Shown here: piece after piece, positions 34,326 to 44,394 of the stretch | Layout of the letters: each line of letters opens with the position of its first letter | Numbering within the stretch: the stretch's first letter is position 1 | Source of the DNA: Salana multivorans | GTDB lineage: Bacteria > Actinomycetota > Actinomycetes > Actinomycetales > Beutenbergiaceae | Direction of reading: 5' to 3' | DNA: 64,000 nt | NCBI RefSeq assembly: GCF_003751805.1 | Contig: NZ_RKHQ01000001.1 | Span: 1,054,001-1,118,000 of the forward strand | The notes under the pieces: model-generated | Seen by the model: the letters and a program-made list of their open reading frames with translations, nothing else | Database searches by the model: none | Told to the model about the DNA's origin: nothing | Translations under genes and position numbers: made by a program

Positions 34326-35570
34326 TCAGAGGGTGACGCTCAGGTCCCGCGTCGGACCGGCGGGGAGGTCGACCTCGACGCGGGCGCCGCCACCCCGGGT
34401 GTCGACACCGGGGGCGTCGCCGACTCGGGTCAGCGCGTAGCGGCCGGCCCAGCCGCCGCTCACGCGGACACACCCGTCGGCGTCGGCCACCACCTCGTGC
34501 GGCTCGTACCACCAGTCGCCGCGCACGAGGTCGCGCAGCGCCCAGTAGGACGGCTTGGGGGTCCCGTCGGCGCGGACCAGGCCCGACGGGGCGCCCAGCC
34601 ACTGGTCGCGGTCGCAGAAGCCCCAGTACGTGACGGCCTCGACCGCCGGGTGCGCCGCGAGCGTCGAGTAGTGCTGGACGATCTCGTCCGCCTGCCGGGC
34701 CTCGCCCTCGGGGGTCGTCGGCCAGGAGTCGACGACGTAGTCGTTGAGGTCCTCGATGTGCGCCGGCATGAGGTCGCCGGACAGGAGCGTCGTCTCGGTC
34801 CAGTGCAGCGGGAGGCCGAAGCCGGCGAACCGCTCGCAGATCTCCCAGAGCTGGTCGCGACCGCGGAACCCCTGGTGCATGTGGGACTGCAGGCCGATCG
34901 CGTCGATCCGGATGCCGGCGTCCAGCACGTCGGCGACGAGCCGCTCGTACTCGGGTCCGAGGTCGAAGTCGTTGAGCACGAGCGTCGGCTCGGTGCCCTG
35001 GCTGCGCGCCTCTTCGACGGCGAGGCGCACCATCTCCACGCGCCCCTTCTCCGCTGCCATCCGCGTGATCGCGTTGGGCACGCCGTCGGGCTCGTTGACG
35101 AAGCGGGGCATGATGACGACCTCGTTGATGACGTCCCACGTGTCCACCACGCCCGCGAAGTCGCGCACCTCGCGCCGGATCCGCTCCCTCAGCAGGCGCT
35201 CCGCCTCCGCCAGCGGCAGCCGGTCGACCCACGGCGCCTTGACCGTGTGCCAGACGAGCGGGTGCCCCTTGAGGCGGACGCCGCGCTCGGCGAACCACCG
35301 CGCCGTCGCGAGGGTCGGCTCCAGGGCGGTCCGTCCCGGCTCCGGCTCGTACCGCCCCCAGTAGAACGACAGCGTCGCGGTGTCGAAGAGGTCGAGGTAG
35401 AGCTCCTGCAGCTCGCTCTCGACCAGGTCCATCCCCGATCCCGTGGCGCCGAAGCCGAAGGCGTGCCGGACCTGCTCGACGCGGACCACGGCGCCCGGGC
35501 AGGGCCGGCCCTCGGCGTCGAGCAGCACGAGACGGGCATCGACGTGGCGGAAGCTGAAGTCGTCGGGCAC
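34326..35570 (-). CDS. Glycoside hydrolase family 10 (endo-beta-1,4-xylanase type), cytoplasmic
   Basis: A 414-residue retaining beta-xylanase-family enzyme. The acid/base is E150 in DTWDVINE and the nucleophile E259 in LHWTETTL; the barrel motif GHPLVWH is also present. The first 40 residues (ARLVLLDAEGRPCPGAVVRV) form a small carbohydrate-binding-like sheet seen before some GH10 barrels. There is no signal peptide, so it should cut imported xylo-oligosaccharides or related short substrates rather than polymeric xylan. It heads an operon with Gfo, ThuA and Gfo, behind a TATCGATA box shared with the GH95 gene. Confidence 0.9.
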   Translation of the reverse strand: MPDDFSFRHVDARLVLLDAEGRPCPGAVVRVEQVRHAFGFGATGSGMDLVESELQELYLDLFDTATLSFYWGRYEPEPGRTALEPTLATARWFAERGVRLKGHPLVWHTVKAPWVDRLPLAEAERLLRERIRREVRDFAGVVDTWDVINEVVIMPRFVNEPDGVPNAITRMAAEKGRVEMVRLAVEEARSQGTEPTLVLNDFDLGPEYERLVADVLDAGIRIDAIGLQSHMHQGFRGRDQLWEICERFAGFGLPLHWTETTLLSGDLMPAHIEDLNDYVVDSWPTTPEGEARQADEIVQHYSTLAAHPAVEAVTYWGFCDRDQWLGAPSGLVRADGTPKPSYWALRDLVRGDWWYEPHEVVADADGCVRVSGGWAGRYALTRVGDAPGVDTRGGGARVEVDLPAGPTRDLSVTL

Positions 35571-35623
35571 GGCGTTCCTCTCTGAACGTACGGCGGCTGT
35601 GCCGGTCGGGCGATCCCACCTTA

Positions 35624-35652
35624 TATCGATAAAACTTTGTCGGCAAACCGAC
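35624..35652. promoter_or_regulatory. TATCGATA box and adjacent inverted repeat before the GH10 operon
   Basis: TATCGATA (35624-35631) sits in TTATATCGATAAAA, an AT-rich patch in a GC-rich genome, in the region between the GH10 operon and the divergent LacI gene. It shares TTTATCGATA (on the opposite strand) with the box before the GH95 gene. Just beyond it, GTCGG-CAAA-CCGAC (35639-35652) is a second small inverted repeat. Confidence 0.6.
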
Positions 35653-35746
35653 CTCGACGGCGCCGGGACGGCACAGGCCCGCGCCCCCCGTACGCTGGCT
35701 CCGGGGTCCGGACGAGGGCCGGGACCGATGGGCGCAGGAGGCGGAG

Positions 35747-36754
35747 ATGGTCACGATGAGCGACGTGGCGCGCCTCGCGGGCGTCTCCGTGATGACCGTC
35801 TCCAACGTGCTGAACGACCGCCCGTACGTCAAGACGTCGACCCGGGACCGGGTCCTGGCCGCGGTCGCCGAGCTCGGCTACGAGATCAACCTGAGCGCGC
35901 GCCACCTGCGCTCGGGCCAGACCGGGACGGTCGGGCTGATCGTGCCGCGGTTCTCCCACCCCTACTTCGCCGAGCTCGCCGACGCGCTCGCCTCGGAGCT
36001 CACCGCCAGGGGACGCCACCTCGCCGTCGAGCAGTCGGAGGCGTCGCGGGAGCACGAGCTCGCGGCGCTCTCCCGCGCGCGCCTGCAGCGCTACGACGCC
36101 GTCGTGCTGAGCGTGGCCGGCCTCGAGCGGGAGGAGCTCGCGACGCTCGCCGAGTCGCCGCCCGTCGTGCTCCTCGGCGAGCGGGAGATGCCGGCCAGGT
36201 TCGACCACCTGCAGCTCGCGAACATCGAGGGCGCCCGGCTCGCGACCACCCGCCTGCTCGACTCGGGGGCTCGCCGCGTCGCGGTCGTCGGGGGTGACCT
36301 CCAGCGCGACGACGCGACGGCCCGCCTCCGGACCGACGGCTGGATCGCGGCGCACGAGGAGCGCGGCCTGCCCGTCGACGAGCGGCTCGTGCTGAGCGAC
36401 GGACGCTACAGCGCGGAGGAGGCCCACGACGCGGTGATCGCGGCGCACGCCGCCGGCCTCGACCCGGACGGCTACTTCGCCATCACCGACGACATCGCGA
36501 CCGGCGTCCTCGCGGCGCTCCACCGGCTGGGCCGCGCGGTGCCGGAGGAGATCGGCGTCGTCGGGTACGACAACCTGGTCGCCTCGGCGTGGACCGTCCC
36601 GGCCCTCACGACGATCGACGCGGGGCGGGCCGAGGTGGCGCGCACGATCGCCGACCTCATCGAGCGGCGGATCGCCGACCCCTCGGCCTCACCCCGGCAC
36701 CTCGTCGGGCAGGTCCGCCTGATCGAGCGGGACTCGGTGGCACCCCTGCCCTGA
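35747..36754 (+). CDS. LacI family regulator
   Basis: A 335-residue repressor with [23 protein letters not shown] and effector domain [20 protein letters not shown], ending [20 protein letters not shown]. Two possible ATG starts lie three codons apart; the first follows GGAGGCGG. It is flanked by a divergent GH10/Gfo/ThuA operon and a downstream GH95 gene, both preceded by the same TATCGATA-centred box. It is therefore the likely regulator of both. Confidence 0.92.
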   Translation: MVTMSDVARLAGVSVMTVSNVLNDRPYVKTSTRDRVLAAVAELGYEINLSARHLRSGQTGTVGLIVPRFSHPYFAELADALASELTARGRHLAVEQSEASREHELAALSRARLQRYDAVVLSVAGLEREELATLAESPPVVLLGEREMPARFDHLQLANIEGARLATTRLLDSGARRVAVVGGDLQRDDATARLRTDGWIAAHEERGLPVDERLVLSDGRYSAEEAHDAVIAAHAAGLDPDGYFAITDDIATGVLAALHRLGRAVPEEIGVVGYDNLVASAWTVPALTTIDAGRAEVARTIADLIERRIADPSASPRHLVGQVRLIERDSVAPLP

Positions 36755-36801
36755 CGACCGGCCGGGCGCACCGAGACGTCGGCCCTCCCGGCGACCTCCT
36801 C

Positions 36802-36812
36802 TTTATCGATAC
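36802..36812. promoter_or_regulatory. TATCGATA box before the GH95 gene
   Basis: TTTATCGATAC at 36802-36812, only 11 bases from the GH95 ATG, repeats the core found before the GH10 operon. Its position so close to the start codon suggests a short or absent leader with the repressor blocking transcription start. Confidence 0.55.
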
Positions 36813-36822
36813 AGTTCCTCCC

Positions 36823-39204
36823 ATGGCTCCTCCCAGCCCGCCGCGGACGGCGGCCGACGGACCCGCTCGCCACCGACTGACCGCCGCGACGCCGGCGCAC
36901 GCGTGGACGGAGGCCTACCCGCTGGGCAACGGGACGATCGGCGCGATGTGCTGGGGCGGGCCGGACGTCGACCGGACCCAGGTCAACGACGCCACGTGCT
37001 GGAGCGGTTCGCCGGACTCGGCGCGCGGCGAGGTGGCCGACGACGGGCCGGCGCGGCTCGCCCGGGCGCGCGCCGCCCTCGCGGAGGGCGACGTCCGAGC
37101 GGCCGAGGAGGAGCTGCGCCGGCTCCAGGGCGGCTTCAGCCAGTCGTTCCAGCCGCTGGTGGACATCGAGATCACCCGCGAGGGCGCCGACCGCCTCCCG
37201 GCCGGTCAGGAGGCTCCCCCGCTGGGGACCCGCACCCTCGACCTCGCGCGCGCCGTCGCCGAGCACACCTGGGAGCACGACGGGGTCCGCACCACCCAGC
37301 TCACCTTCGTCAGCCACCCGGCCCAGGCGCTGGTGCTGCACCGCACGTCGTCCGCCGCCGAGAGCCTGCTCGTGCGGCTGACCTCCCCGCACCCCTCGAC
37401 CACCGTCACCGCGAGGATCGTCGCGGACCCGGACGACGTGGCAGGCAGGCCGGCCGGGGCGAGGATCGACCTCGTCACCCGGATGCCCCACGAGCTGCTG
37501 CCGTGGCAGGCCGGTGCCGTCCAGCCGCTGCGCTACGACGGCCCGGCCGTCAGCGCCGTCGCGACGGCGCACGTGCGCACGGACGGGCGGCTCGTCGCCG
37601 TCGACGGCGGGATCCGGGTCGAGGACGCCTCGACGCTCACCCTCGTCCTCGCGACGGCCACCGACGCCGGCGGTGACGACGACCGGGCGCCCTGCCACGG
37701 CGACACCGGCATCCTCCTGGCGCGGGCCGGCGACACCGCGACCGTCGCCGCCGAGCGGTCCGTCCCCGACCTGCTGGCGGAGCACGTGGCGGACCACGCC
37801 GCGCTGTTCGACCGCGTCGACGTCGAGCTGGGCGAGGACGAGCACGACGAGCTGGTCGCCCGGCTGTTCGCCTACGGGCGCTACCTCCTGATCGCTGGGT
37901 CGCGCCCGGGGACGCCGCCGCTGACCCTCCAGGGCATCTGGAACGAGTCGCGGACGCCGCCGTGGAACAGCGACTACACCCTCAACATCAACCTCGAGAT
38001 GAACTACTGGCCGGCGCACACCACCGGGCTGTCCGAGTGCGCCGACGCCCTCGCCGACTGGGTGCGCGTGCTCGCCGCGCGGGGACGGGACGCCGCGCGC
38101 GGCCTCTACGACGCCCCGGGGTGGGTCGCGCACCACAACAGCGACCAGTGGGGGTTCGCCCTGCCGACGGGCCGCGGTGACGACGAGCTGAGCTGGTCGT
38201 TCTGGCCGATGGGCGGGGTGTGGCTGGCGCGGCAGCTCCTGGAGACCGCGGAGTTCACCGGGCGGCGCAGCGACGCCGAGGCCGTCTGGCCCACCGTCGC
38301 GGGGGCGGTCGAGTTCACCCTGGCCTGGCTGCAGCCCATGCCGGACGGGACCCTCGGCACGACGCCCTCGACGAGCCCCGAGAACGACTACCTGGCTCCG
38401 GACGGGCGGCCGAGCGCCGTCACGACGTCCGCCACCAGCGACATCGAGCTGGTCCGGGACCTGCTCGACGGTGTGCTCGCCCTGCCCCGCGACCTGGTCG
38501 GTGCCGAGCTGCACGACCGGGTCGCCCGCGCTCACGCCGCGCTCCCCCCGACCCGCGTGCTGGCGGACGGCCGCATCGCCGAGTGGCACGGCGACCCGCC
38601 CGAGTCCGACCCGCTGCACCGGCACCAGTCCCACCTCGCCGGCCTGTTCCCCGGTCGCAGCATCACCCGGGCGACGCCCGAGCTGGCCCGCGCGGCGTCC
38701 GCGACGCTCGACGCCAGGGGCGAGGACAGCACCGGGTGGTCGCTCGCGTGGCGCCTGTGCCTCCGCGCTCGGCTCGGGCAGCCGGAGCACGTCGCCCGGC
38801 TGTTCGAGCGGTTCACCCGGACGGTGCCGCCGACCGTCACCGACGTCGGGCTCAGCGGCGGGATCTACCCCAACCTGTTCTGCGCCCACCCGCCGTTCCA
38901 GATCGACGGGAACCTGGGCGTGACGGCCGCGGTCGCCGAGGCGCTGGTGCAGTCGCACGAGCGCGACGACGACGGCGTCCGGCTCGTCCGGCTCCTTCCC
39001 GCCTGCCCGTGGCGCTCGGGCAGCGCACGCGGGCTCCGGCTGCGCGGCGGTGGACGCCTCGACCTGGGCTGGGCCGCCGGCGAGCCCGTCCGCGTCGCGC
39101 TCGGCGCCGATCGCGACGTCACCTACCGTCTCCTCTCGCCCACCGGTGGCGCGCGGGAGGTCGAGCTGTCGGGCGGGTCGACGGTGAGCCTCGCGCTGTC
39201 CTGA
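36823..39204 (+). CDS. Glycoside hydrolase family 95 (alpha-L-fucosidase/L-galactosidase type), cytoplasmic
   Basis: A 793-residue inverting glycosidase. The N-terminal beta domain begins [16 protein letters not shown]. The (alpha/alpha)6 catalytic barrel has LQGIWNE and [17 protein letters not shown] near residues 370-400, PSTSPENDY near 515 (general acid Glu), [13 protein letters not shown], and [14 protein letters not shown] near the end. Family members release alpha-1,2-L-fucose or L-galactose from plant xyloglucan or host glycans. No signal peptide, so it works on imported oligosaccharides. The ATG at 36823 directly follows the TATCGATA operator; the LacI gene is just upstream. Confidence 0.92.
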   Translation: MAPPSPPRTAADGPARHRLTAATPAHAWTEAYPLGNGTIGAMCWGGPDVDRTQVNDATCWSGSPDSARGEVADDGPARLARARAALAEGDVRAAEEELRRLQGGFSQSFQPLVDIEITREGADRLPAGQEAPPLGTRTLDLARAVAEHTWEHDGVRTTQLTFVSHPAQALVLHRTSSAAESLLVRLTSPHPSTTVTARIVADPDDVAGRPAGARIDLVTRMPHELLPWQAGAVQPLRYDGPAVSAVATAHVRTDGRLVAVDGGIRVEDASTLTLVLATATDAGGDDDRAPCHGDTGILLARAGDTATVAAERSVPDLLAEHVADHAALFDRVDVELGEDEHDELVARLFAYGRYLLIAGSRPGTPPLTLQGIWNESRTPPWNSDYTLNINLEMNYWPAHTTGLSECADALADWVRVLAARGRDAARGLYDAPGWVAHHNSDQWGFALPTGRGDDELSWSFWPMGGVWLARQLLETAEFTGRRSDAEAVWPTVAGAVEFTLAWLQPMPDGTLGTTPSTSPENDYLAPDGRPSAVTTSATSDIELVRDLLDGVLALPRDLVGAELHDRVARAHAALPPTRVLADGRIAEWHGDPPESDPLHRHQSHLAGLFPGRSITRATPELARAASATLDARGEDSTGWSLAWRLCLRARLGQPEHVARLFERFTRTVPPTVTDVGLSGGIYPNLFCAHPPFQIDGNLGVTAAVAEALVQSHERDDDGVRLVRLLPACPWRSGSARGLRLRGGGRLDLGWAAGEPVRVALGADRDVTYRLLSPTGGAREVELSGGSTVSLALS

Positions 39205-39241
39205 GCCGGCTCGCCACGCGCGGGCCGGGGTCCGCGAGGCC

Positions 39242-39931
39242 CTAGCCGGCGTCCGGCTCCGCGGGGGTGAACCGGGCCGTGACGTGAGCGACGAGCGGAC
39301 GGGCGACCAGCTCGAGCAGGACGACGAACACCCACGCGAGCAGCAGCATCGCCCCGTCCCCCGCCACGTACACCGCCGCGGCGGCGACGAGCAGCAGACA
39401 GGCGAGCCCCAGCGTGACCCGCCAGGACAGGAACATCTCGGCCGCGGCGATCCGCGCGACGTCACGCGTCCGGAAGGAGAAGAAGGAGGAGACGACGAGC
39501 GCGTTGCCCGCCCACAGCGCGAGGACGACGCCGGCGGCGATCCCGGCCGCGCGCAGCAGCGGCCCGGCGACGTGGTCGCCCGCGTAGCCGACGTTCACCG
39601 CGAGCACCGCGGCGGCGACGAGCGTCGGCACCCACCAGCGCAGCACGTCGACGACGTTCATCCGGTACCCGCGCAGGAACAGGCGCGCCGACCCCGCGCC
39701 GGGATCCCGACGCCACCCGCGGACCGCGTAGAGACCGGCCGAGAGCGCGGGAGCGACGGCGACGAGGCCGAGGACGTAGAGCATGAGACCGAGCGGCGTC
39801 GCGCTGACGAAGAGACCGACGACGACGCTGGGCGCGCACGCCAGGGCCAGGCAGAGCCCGAGCACGACGCACCGGTTGATCGTCCGTGCCGCCCGCACCA
39901 TCCGGCCGGCGCCCGAGCCGTCGACGTCCAT
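39242..39931 (-). CDS. DUF624 (YesL-like) membrane protein
   Basis: A 229-residue protein with about five hydrophobic helices, matching DUF624/YesL: INRCVVLGLCLALACAPSVVV, APALSAGLYAVRGWRRDP, and SFFSFRTRDVARIAAAEMF. DUF624 genes usually sit beside LplABC-type importers in sugar operons, though their role is unknown; a chaperone or regulator of the transporter has been suggested. Here it is the last gene of such an operon, 32 bases after the GH3 gene. Confidence 0.82.
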   Translation of the reverse strand: MDVDGSGAGRMVRAARTINRCVVLGLCLALACAPSVVVGLFVSATPLGLMLYVLGLVAVAPALSAGLYAVRGWRRDPGAGSARLFLRGYRMNVVDVLRWWVPTLVAAAVLAVNVGYAGDHVAGPLLRAAGIAAGVVLALWAGNALVVSSFFSFRTRDVARIAAAEMFLSWRVTLGLACLLLVAAAAVYVAGDGAMLLLAWVFVVLLELVARPLVAHVTARFTPAEPDAG

Positions 39932-39963
39932 GGCCCGATCCTCCCCGGTCACCACGGGTGCCC

Positions 39964-42291
39964 TCAACCCAGCGCGACGCAGGACACCGTCGGGCTCAGC
40001 ACCCGGTCGGGCCCGACCCGTCGGGACGGACCGACGAGGTCGAGCTCGAGCGTCGCGTGCCAGTCCCGGCTCGACCGGGCGACGCCGAGGCGGACCCGTC
40101 CCGGCTCGACCACGCGGTCCGTCAGCCCGACGAAGGACGTGAGGTCGGCGTGCAGCTCGACGTCGACGCGGCGCCTCTCGCCGGGGGCGAGGGTGACCCG
40201 GTGGAAGGCGACGAGCCGCTCGACCGGGCGGGTCACCGCCGCCGCCGGGCCCTGCAGGTAGACCTGGACGACGTCGCTCACCTCGCGGTCGGTGTCGTTG
40301 CCGAGGGTCACGGCGAGCGTCGTGGTCCCGTCGGTCGGCCACCGCTCGCCCGAGGAGGTGACGTCGCCCCAGGTGAGGTCGGCGTAGGAGAGGCCGTGAC
40401 CGAACGCGAAGAGCGCGTCGGGGTCGAGGTTCGAGACCGCGGACGCCCGGCCGAGCGGCGGCGCGAGGTACGTGCCGGGCTGCGCGCCGGCCTCGCGCGG
40501 GATCTGCACCGGAAGGTGGCCCGACGGGTTCACCCGTCCCGTCAGCACGTCGGCGACGGCCCGCGCGCCGAGCTGGCCGGGGAAGAAGCACTGGACGATG
40601 GCCGCGACGCGGCCGGCGAACCGGCCGAGGGCGTAGGGACGTCCGGCGAGGAGGAGCAGGACGACCCGGGCGCCCGTGGCGAGGATCGCCTCGAGCAGCT
40701 CCTCCTGCTCACCCGGCAGGTGCAGGTCGGGGGCGTCGCAGCCCTCGCCGGACGTGCCCCGGCCGAACAGCCCGGCGCGGTCGCCCAGCGCGACGACGAC
40801 GACGTCCGCGCCCCGCGCCGCCGCGACCGCCTCGTCGAACCCGGACCGCCCGGGCTCCTTGACGTCGCACCCGACGGCGTGGCTCACCGGCCCCGGACGG
40901 GTCGCCCGCAGCTCCGCCAGGACGCTCGGCACCTCGATCCCCATCGGGCGGTCCGGGTGGTGGACGCCGACGTGCGCCGGGAAGGAGTAGCAGCCGAGCA
41001 TCGCGAACGGGTCGTCGGCCACGGGACCGACGACGGCGAGCGAGGCGTCCGGCGCCAGCGGGAGCACGCCGTCGTTCTCGACGAGCACGACCGCCTCGCG
41101 GGCGAGCCGGAGCGCGAGGTCCCGCTGCTCGGCGCGGTCCAGGTCGATCGTCTCGGCGACCTCGGGCTCGTAGTCGGGGTCGAGCAGGCCGAGCTCGATC
41201 TTCTGCACGAGGACCCGCCGCACGGCCCGGTCGACGAGCTCCTCCGGGATCGTCCCGTCGCTCACCGCCTCCAGGAGGGGCGTTCCGTACGTGGCGACGG
41301 ACGGCAGCTCGACGTCGATCCCGGCACGCAGCGCGAGGTGGGCCGCGTGCGCGTCCGACGTGGCGACCGCGTGCATGGCCCGGAGGAAGGCGACGGCGAA
41401 GTAGTCGGCGACCACGACGCCCTCGAAGCCCCACTGCTCGCGCAGGAGCCCGGTGAGCCGCGCCTCGTCGGCGGCCGCGGGGACCCCGTCGACCTCCGCG
41501 TAGGAGTTCATCACCGACCGCGCCCCACCCTCGCGCAACGCCATCTCGAACGGCGGGTAGAACACCTCCGCCAGCTCCCTCGGCCCCGCCGAGACCGGCG
41601 CATGGTTACGCCCCGCCCGCGACCCCGAGTACCCCGCGAAGTGCTTCAGCGTCGCCACGACGCCCGACCGCTCGAGCCCCCGCACGTACGCGGCCCCGAC
41701 CGACCCCACCAGGAACGGGTCCTCGCCGATCGACTCCTCCACGCGCCCCCACCGGTAGTCGCGCACGACGTCGAGGACCGGCGCGAGCCCCTGGTGCACC
41801 CCGACCGAGCGCATCGCCCGACCGATCTGCCCGGCCATCTCCTCCACCAGCTCCGGATCGAACGTCGCACCCCAGGACAGCGGGATCGGATACGCCGTCG
41901 CACCCCAGGCCGCGAACCCGGCCAGACACTCCTCGTGCACCTGCGCCGGGATGCCGAACCGGTTCGCGGCCATCACCGCCCGCTGCGAGCGCGCGAGCGA
42001 GCGCGCGCCCATCACCGGGTCGATCGGCGCCGTGCCGAACGGGCGGGTGAGCTGCCCCAGACCGTCGACGATCGCCTCGGCGAACGTCGGGAGGTCCTTG
42101 GTCATCTCGTCCTGGTTCGGGGCGACCTCGCCCGCGTCGGCGTCGGCACCGACCCACAGGCCGACGAGCTGGCCCAGCTTCTCGGGCAGGCTCATCTCCG
42201 CGATCAGTGCGTCGGCTCGCTCCCCGGGCGACCGGGACGCGTCCCGCCAGGGTTCGACGGGGTCGGCGGACGACGTAAGGGCGACATTCAT
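39964..42291 (-). CDS. Glycoside hydrolase family 3 (beta-glucosidase/beta-xylosidase type), cytoplasmic
   Basis: A 775-residue retaining beta-glycosidase. The N-terminal barrel has KHFAGYSGSRAGRNHAPVS and the nucleophile Asp296 in GVVVADYFAV, where family members more often read SDWGA. The second alpha/beta domain (about 395-600) has VVLLLLAGRPYALG, and a fibronectin-III-like domain closes the protein. There is no signal peptide, so it should hydrolyse oligosaccharides brought in by the adjacent LplABC-type importer. The 48-base gap to the permease gene supports one operon. Confidence 0.92.
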   Translation of the reverse strand: MNVALTSSADPVEPWRDASRSPGERADALIAEMSLPEKLGQLVGLWVGADADAGEVAPNQDEMTKDLPTFAEAIVDGLGQLTRPFGTAPIDPVMGARSLARSQRAVMAANRFGIPAQVHEECLAGFAAWGATAYPIPLSWGATFDPELVEEMAGQIGRAMRSVGVHQGLAPVLDVVRDYRWGRVEESIGEDPFLVGSVGAAYVRGLERSGVVATLKHFAGYSGSRAGRNHAPVSAGPRELAEVFYPPFEMALREGGARSVMNSYAEVDGVPAAADEARLTGLLREQWGFEGVVVADYFAVAFLRAMHAVATSDAHAAHLALRAGIDVELPSVATYGTPLLEAVSDGTIPEELVDRAVRRVLVQKIELGLLDPDYEPEVAETIDLDRAEQRDLALRLAREAVVLVENDGVLPLAPDASLAVVGPVADDPFAMLGCYSFPAHVGVHHPDRPMGIEVPSVLAELRATRPGPVSHAVGCDVKEPGRSGFDEAVAAARGADVVVVALGDRAGLFGRGTSGEGCDAPDLHLPGEQEELLEAILATGARVVLLLLAGRPYALGRFAGRVAAIVQCFFPGQLGARAVADVLTGRVNPSGHLPVQIPREAGAQPGTYLAPPLGRASAVSNLDPDALFAFGHGLSYADLTWGDVTSSGERWPTDGTTTLAVTLGNDTDREVSDVVQVYLQGPAAAVTRPVERLVAFHRVTLAPGERRRVDVELHADLTSFVGLTDRVVEPGRVRLGVARSSRDWHATLELDLVGPSRRVGPDRVLSPTVSCVALG

Positions 42292-42339
42292 CGGCTCGGT
42301 TGTTCCTTGACTCTCGATGGGGGACTCCGGAGCGCCGGC

Positions 42340-43275
42340 TCAGCCCTTGACGGACCCGAGCATGACGCCGGAGACGAAGTAGCGCTGGACGAAGGGGTAG
42401 ACGCACAGGATGGGGATCAGGGTGAGGATCATCGCGACGGCCTTGACGCTCTCGGCGATCTGCGTCGCGCTGTTCATCCCGGCCGCGGCCGCCCCCTCGG
42501 AGGCCGTCGACGAGGCGCCGGCGATGACGTTGCGCAGGAACAGCGTCACGGGGAAGAGCTCCTGCCGGTCCAGGTAGAGGAAGGCGGCGAACCAGTCGTT
42601 CCAGAACCCGACCGAGTAGAACAGGATCATCGTCGCGAGCACCGCCTGCGACAGGGGCAGGACGATCCGGGTGAAGATGCCGAACCACCCGAGGCCGTCG
42701 ATCTGGGCCGCCTCCTCCAGCTCGAGCGGCTGGTTCTCGAAGAACGACTTCATCACGAGCAGGTTGAACACCGAGATCGCCCCCGGGACGACGATCGCCC
42801 AGATCGTGTTCTTCATCCCCAGCGCCGAGATGAGCACGTAGTTCGGGATGAGGCCGCCGTTGAAGAACATCGTGAACACGACGATCCCGACGAGGAACCC
42901 GCGGGCGCGCAGGTGGCGGCGCGCGAGCACGTAGGCCATGAGCGTCGTGAGCACCATCGCGATGACCGTGGCCACCACCGTGTAGACGACGGTGTTGCGG
43001 TAGTTGAGCCAGAACATCTGGTTCTGCATGAGGAACTTGTAGGTGTCGAGCGTGAACCCGACCGGCCAGATGCCGACCCTGCCCGCCTTGAGGGCCGCCG
43101 GGCTCGAGAACGACTGCGCCACGAGCATGGCGAACGGGAAGAGCATCGCGAGCGACAGCACCACGAGGAAGCCGTTGTTGGCCCAGGTGAAGATGCGGTA
43201 GCCGGTGGTGTCCCGCGGTCCTATCGAGCCCGAGCTGCGCCGCGGGTTCGTCGTCGTCATGGCACTCTGCGTCAC
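42340..43275 (-). CDS. ABC importer permease (LplC/YtcP type)
   Basis: A 311-residue inner-membrane permease of the CUT1 oligosaccharide class. Helices include FLVVLSLAMLFPFAMLVAQSF. The cytoplasmic EAA loop that contacts the ATPase is ELEEAAQIDGLGWFGIFTRI. A GTG at 43273-43275 overlaps the stop of the upstream permease gene (GTGA). An ATG five codons further in is the alternative start. The operon has no ATPase gene, so it must use a shared MsmX/MsiK-like ATPase encoded elsewhere. Confidence 0.9.
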   Translation of the reverse strand: MTQSAMTTTNPRRSSGSIGPRDTTGYRIFTWANNGFLVVLSLAMLFPFAMLVAQSFSSPAALKAGRVGIWPVGFTLDTYKFLMQNQMFWLNYRNTVVYTVVATVIAMVLTTLMAYVLARRHLRARGFLVGIVVFTMFFNGGLIPNYVLISALGMKNTIWAIVVPGAISVFNLLVMKSFFENQPLELEEAAQIDGLGWFGIFTRIVLPLSQAVLATMILFYSVGFWNDWFAAFLYLDRQELFPVTLFLRNVIAGASSTASEGAAAAGMNSATQIAESVKAVAMILTLIPILCVYPFVQRYFVSGVMLGSVKG

Positions 43276-44324
43276 CACAGGCTTGCTCCCACCAGTCGTC
43301 GCGACACGAGGTTCGCGGTCAGGACCATCGCGAGCCCGATGAGCGCCTGGAACAGGCCGATCGCCGCCGCGTAGCTGAAGTTGTTGGACACCAGACCCAC
43401 ACGGAACAGGTAGGTCGAGATGATGTCCGCCGTCGAGTAGGTCAACGGGTTGTAGAGGAGGAAGACCTTCTCGAAGCCGACGTTGAGGAAGGTCCCGATG
43501 TTGAGGATGAGCAGCGTCACCATCGTCGGCCGGATGCCCGGCAGGGTGATGTGCCACGTCTGGCGCAGCCGGTTCGCGCCGTCGATCCTCGCCGCCTCGT
43601 AGAGCGAGGCGTCGACGGTGGTGAGGGCCGCGAGGTACAGGATCGTCCCCCACCCGATCGTCTGCCAGACCTCCGACGTCACGTAGATGGTCCGGAACCA
43701 CTCGGCCCGGTCGAGGAACGGGATGGCCGAGCCGCCGATCGACTCGATCCACTGGTTGATCGGCCCGCGGATCGCCAGGAGCTGCATCACCATGCCGGCG
43801 ACGATGACGATCGACAGGAAGTGCGGGAGGTAGGAGATCGACTGGATCGTCCGCTTGAACACCCGGGCCCGCACCTCGTTGAGCGCCAGCGCGAGCAGGA
43901 TCGGCAGCGGGAAGCAGATCAGCAGCGTGAGCCCGCCGAGGATCGCCGTGTTCGCGAAGACCCGCCAGAACTGCGGGTCGTTGAGGAACATCTCGATGTA
44001 GTAGGTGCCGACCCAGTACTCGCCGAAGATGCTCCCGCCCGGTCGGAACCGGCGGAAGGCGATGACGTTCCCGATCATCGGCAGGTACCGGAAGATCAGC
44101 AGGAAGACCACGGGCACGACGGCCATCGCGTACAGCACCCAGTTGCGCCTCAGCTCGACGCGCCACGGCGTCTTCGGCGCGCGCGGGCGGCCCCGGTCCC
44201 TGCGCGATCCGCCCGGCGGCCACCACCCGCGAGCCCTCGGGCGCCCGCGGGCCTCCTCGAGGATCTCGGCGGCCTGGGCCTCGGCGCCGATCTCCGCCGG
44301 TACCCCTGTCACGGCTGAGCTCAT
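43272..44324 (-). CDS. ABC importer permease (LplB type)
   Basis: A 350-residue permease. A charged 80-residue cytoplasmic N-tail rich in Arg/Pro/Gly precedes six helices, starting with WVLYAMAVVPVVFLLIF. The EAA loop reads YEAARIDGANRLRQTWHITL. The ATG at 44322-44324 lies after GGGAG and gives the expected family length. It pairs with the LplC-type subunit to form the membrane channel for an oligosaccharide. Confidence 0.9.
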   Translation of the reverse strand: MSSAVTGVPAEIGAEAQAAEILEEARGRPRARGWWPPGGSRRDRGRPRAPKTPWRVELRRNWVLYAMAVVPVVFLLIFRYLPMIGNVIAFRRFRPGGSIFGEYWVGTYYIEMFLNDPQFWRVFANTAILGGLTLLICFPLPILLALALNEVRARVFKRTIQSISYLPHFLSIVIVAGMVMQLLAIRGPINQWIESIGGSAIPFLDRAEWFRTIYVTSEVWQTIGWGTILYLAALTTVDASLYEAARIDGANRLRQTWHITLPGIRPTMVTLLILNIGTFLNVGFEKVFLLYNPLTYSTADIISTYLFRVGLVSNNFSYAAAIGLFQALIGLAMVLTANLVSRRLVGASLW

Positions 44325-44394
44325 CGACTCACTCCCTTCGTTGCGCGGTGGGTGGGCGCGGCGACCCGCGCCCACCCACCGCGGACGGCTGCGA

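Noticed and set aside
36472-39465. A 997-residue open frame opposite the GH95 gene
   Set aside because: Codon-position composition and lack of motifs mark it as the shadow of GH95.
39886-43374. An 1162-residue open frame opposite the GH3 and permease genes
   Set aside because: It is charged low-complexity sequence spanning three real genes on the other strand.
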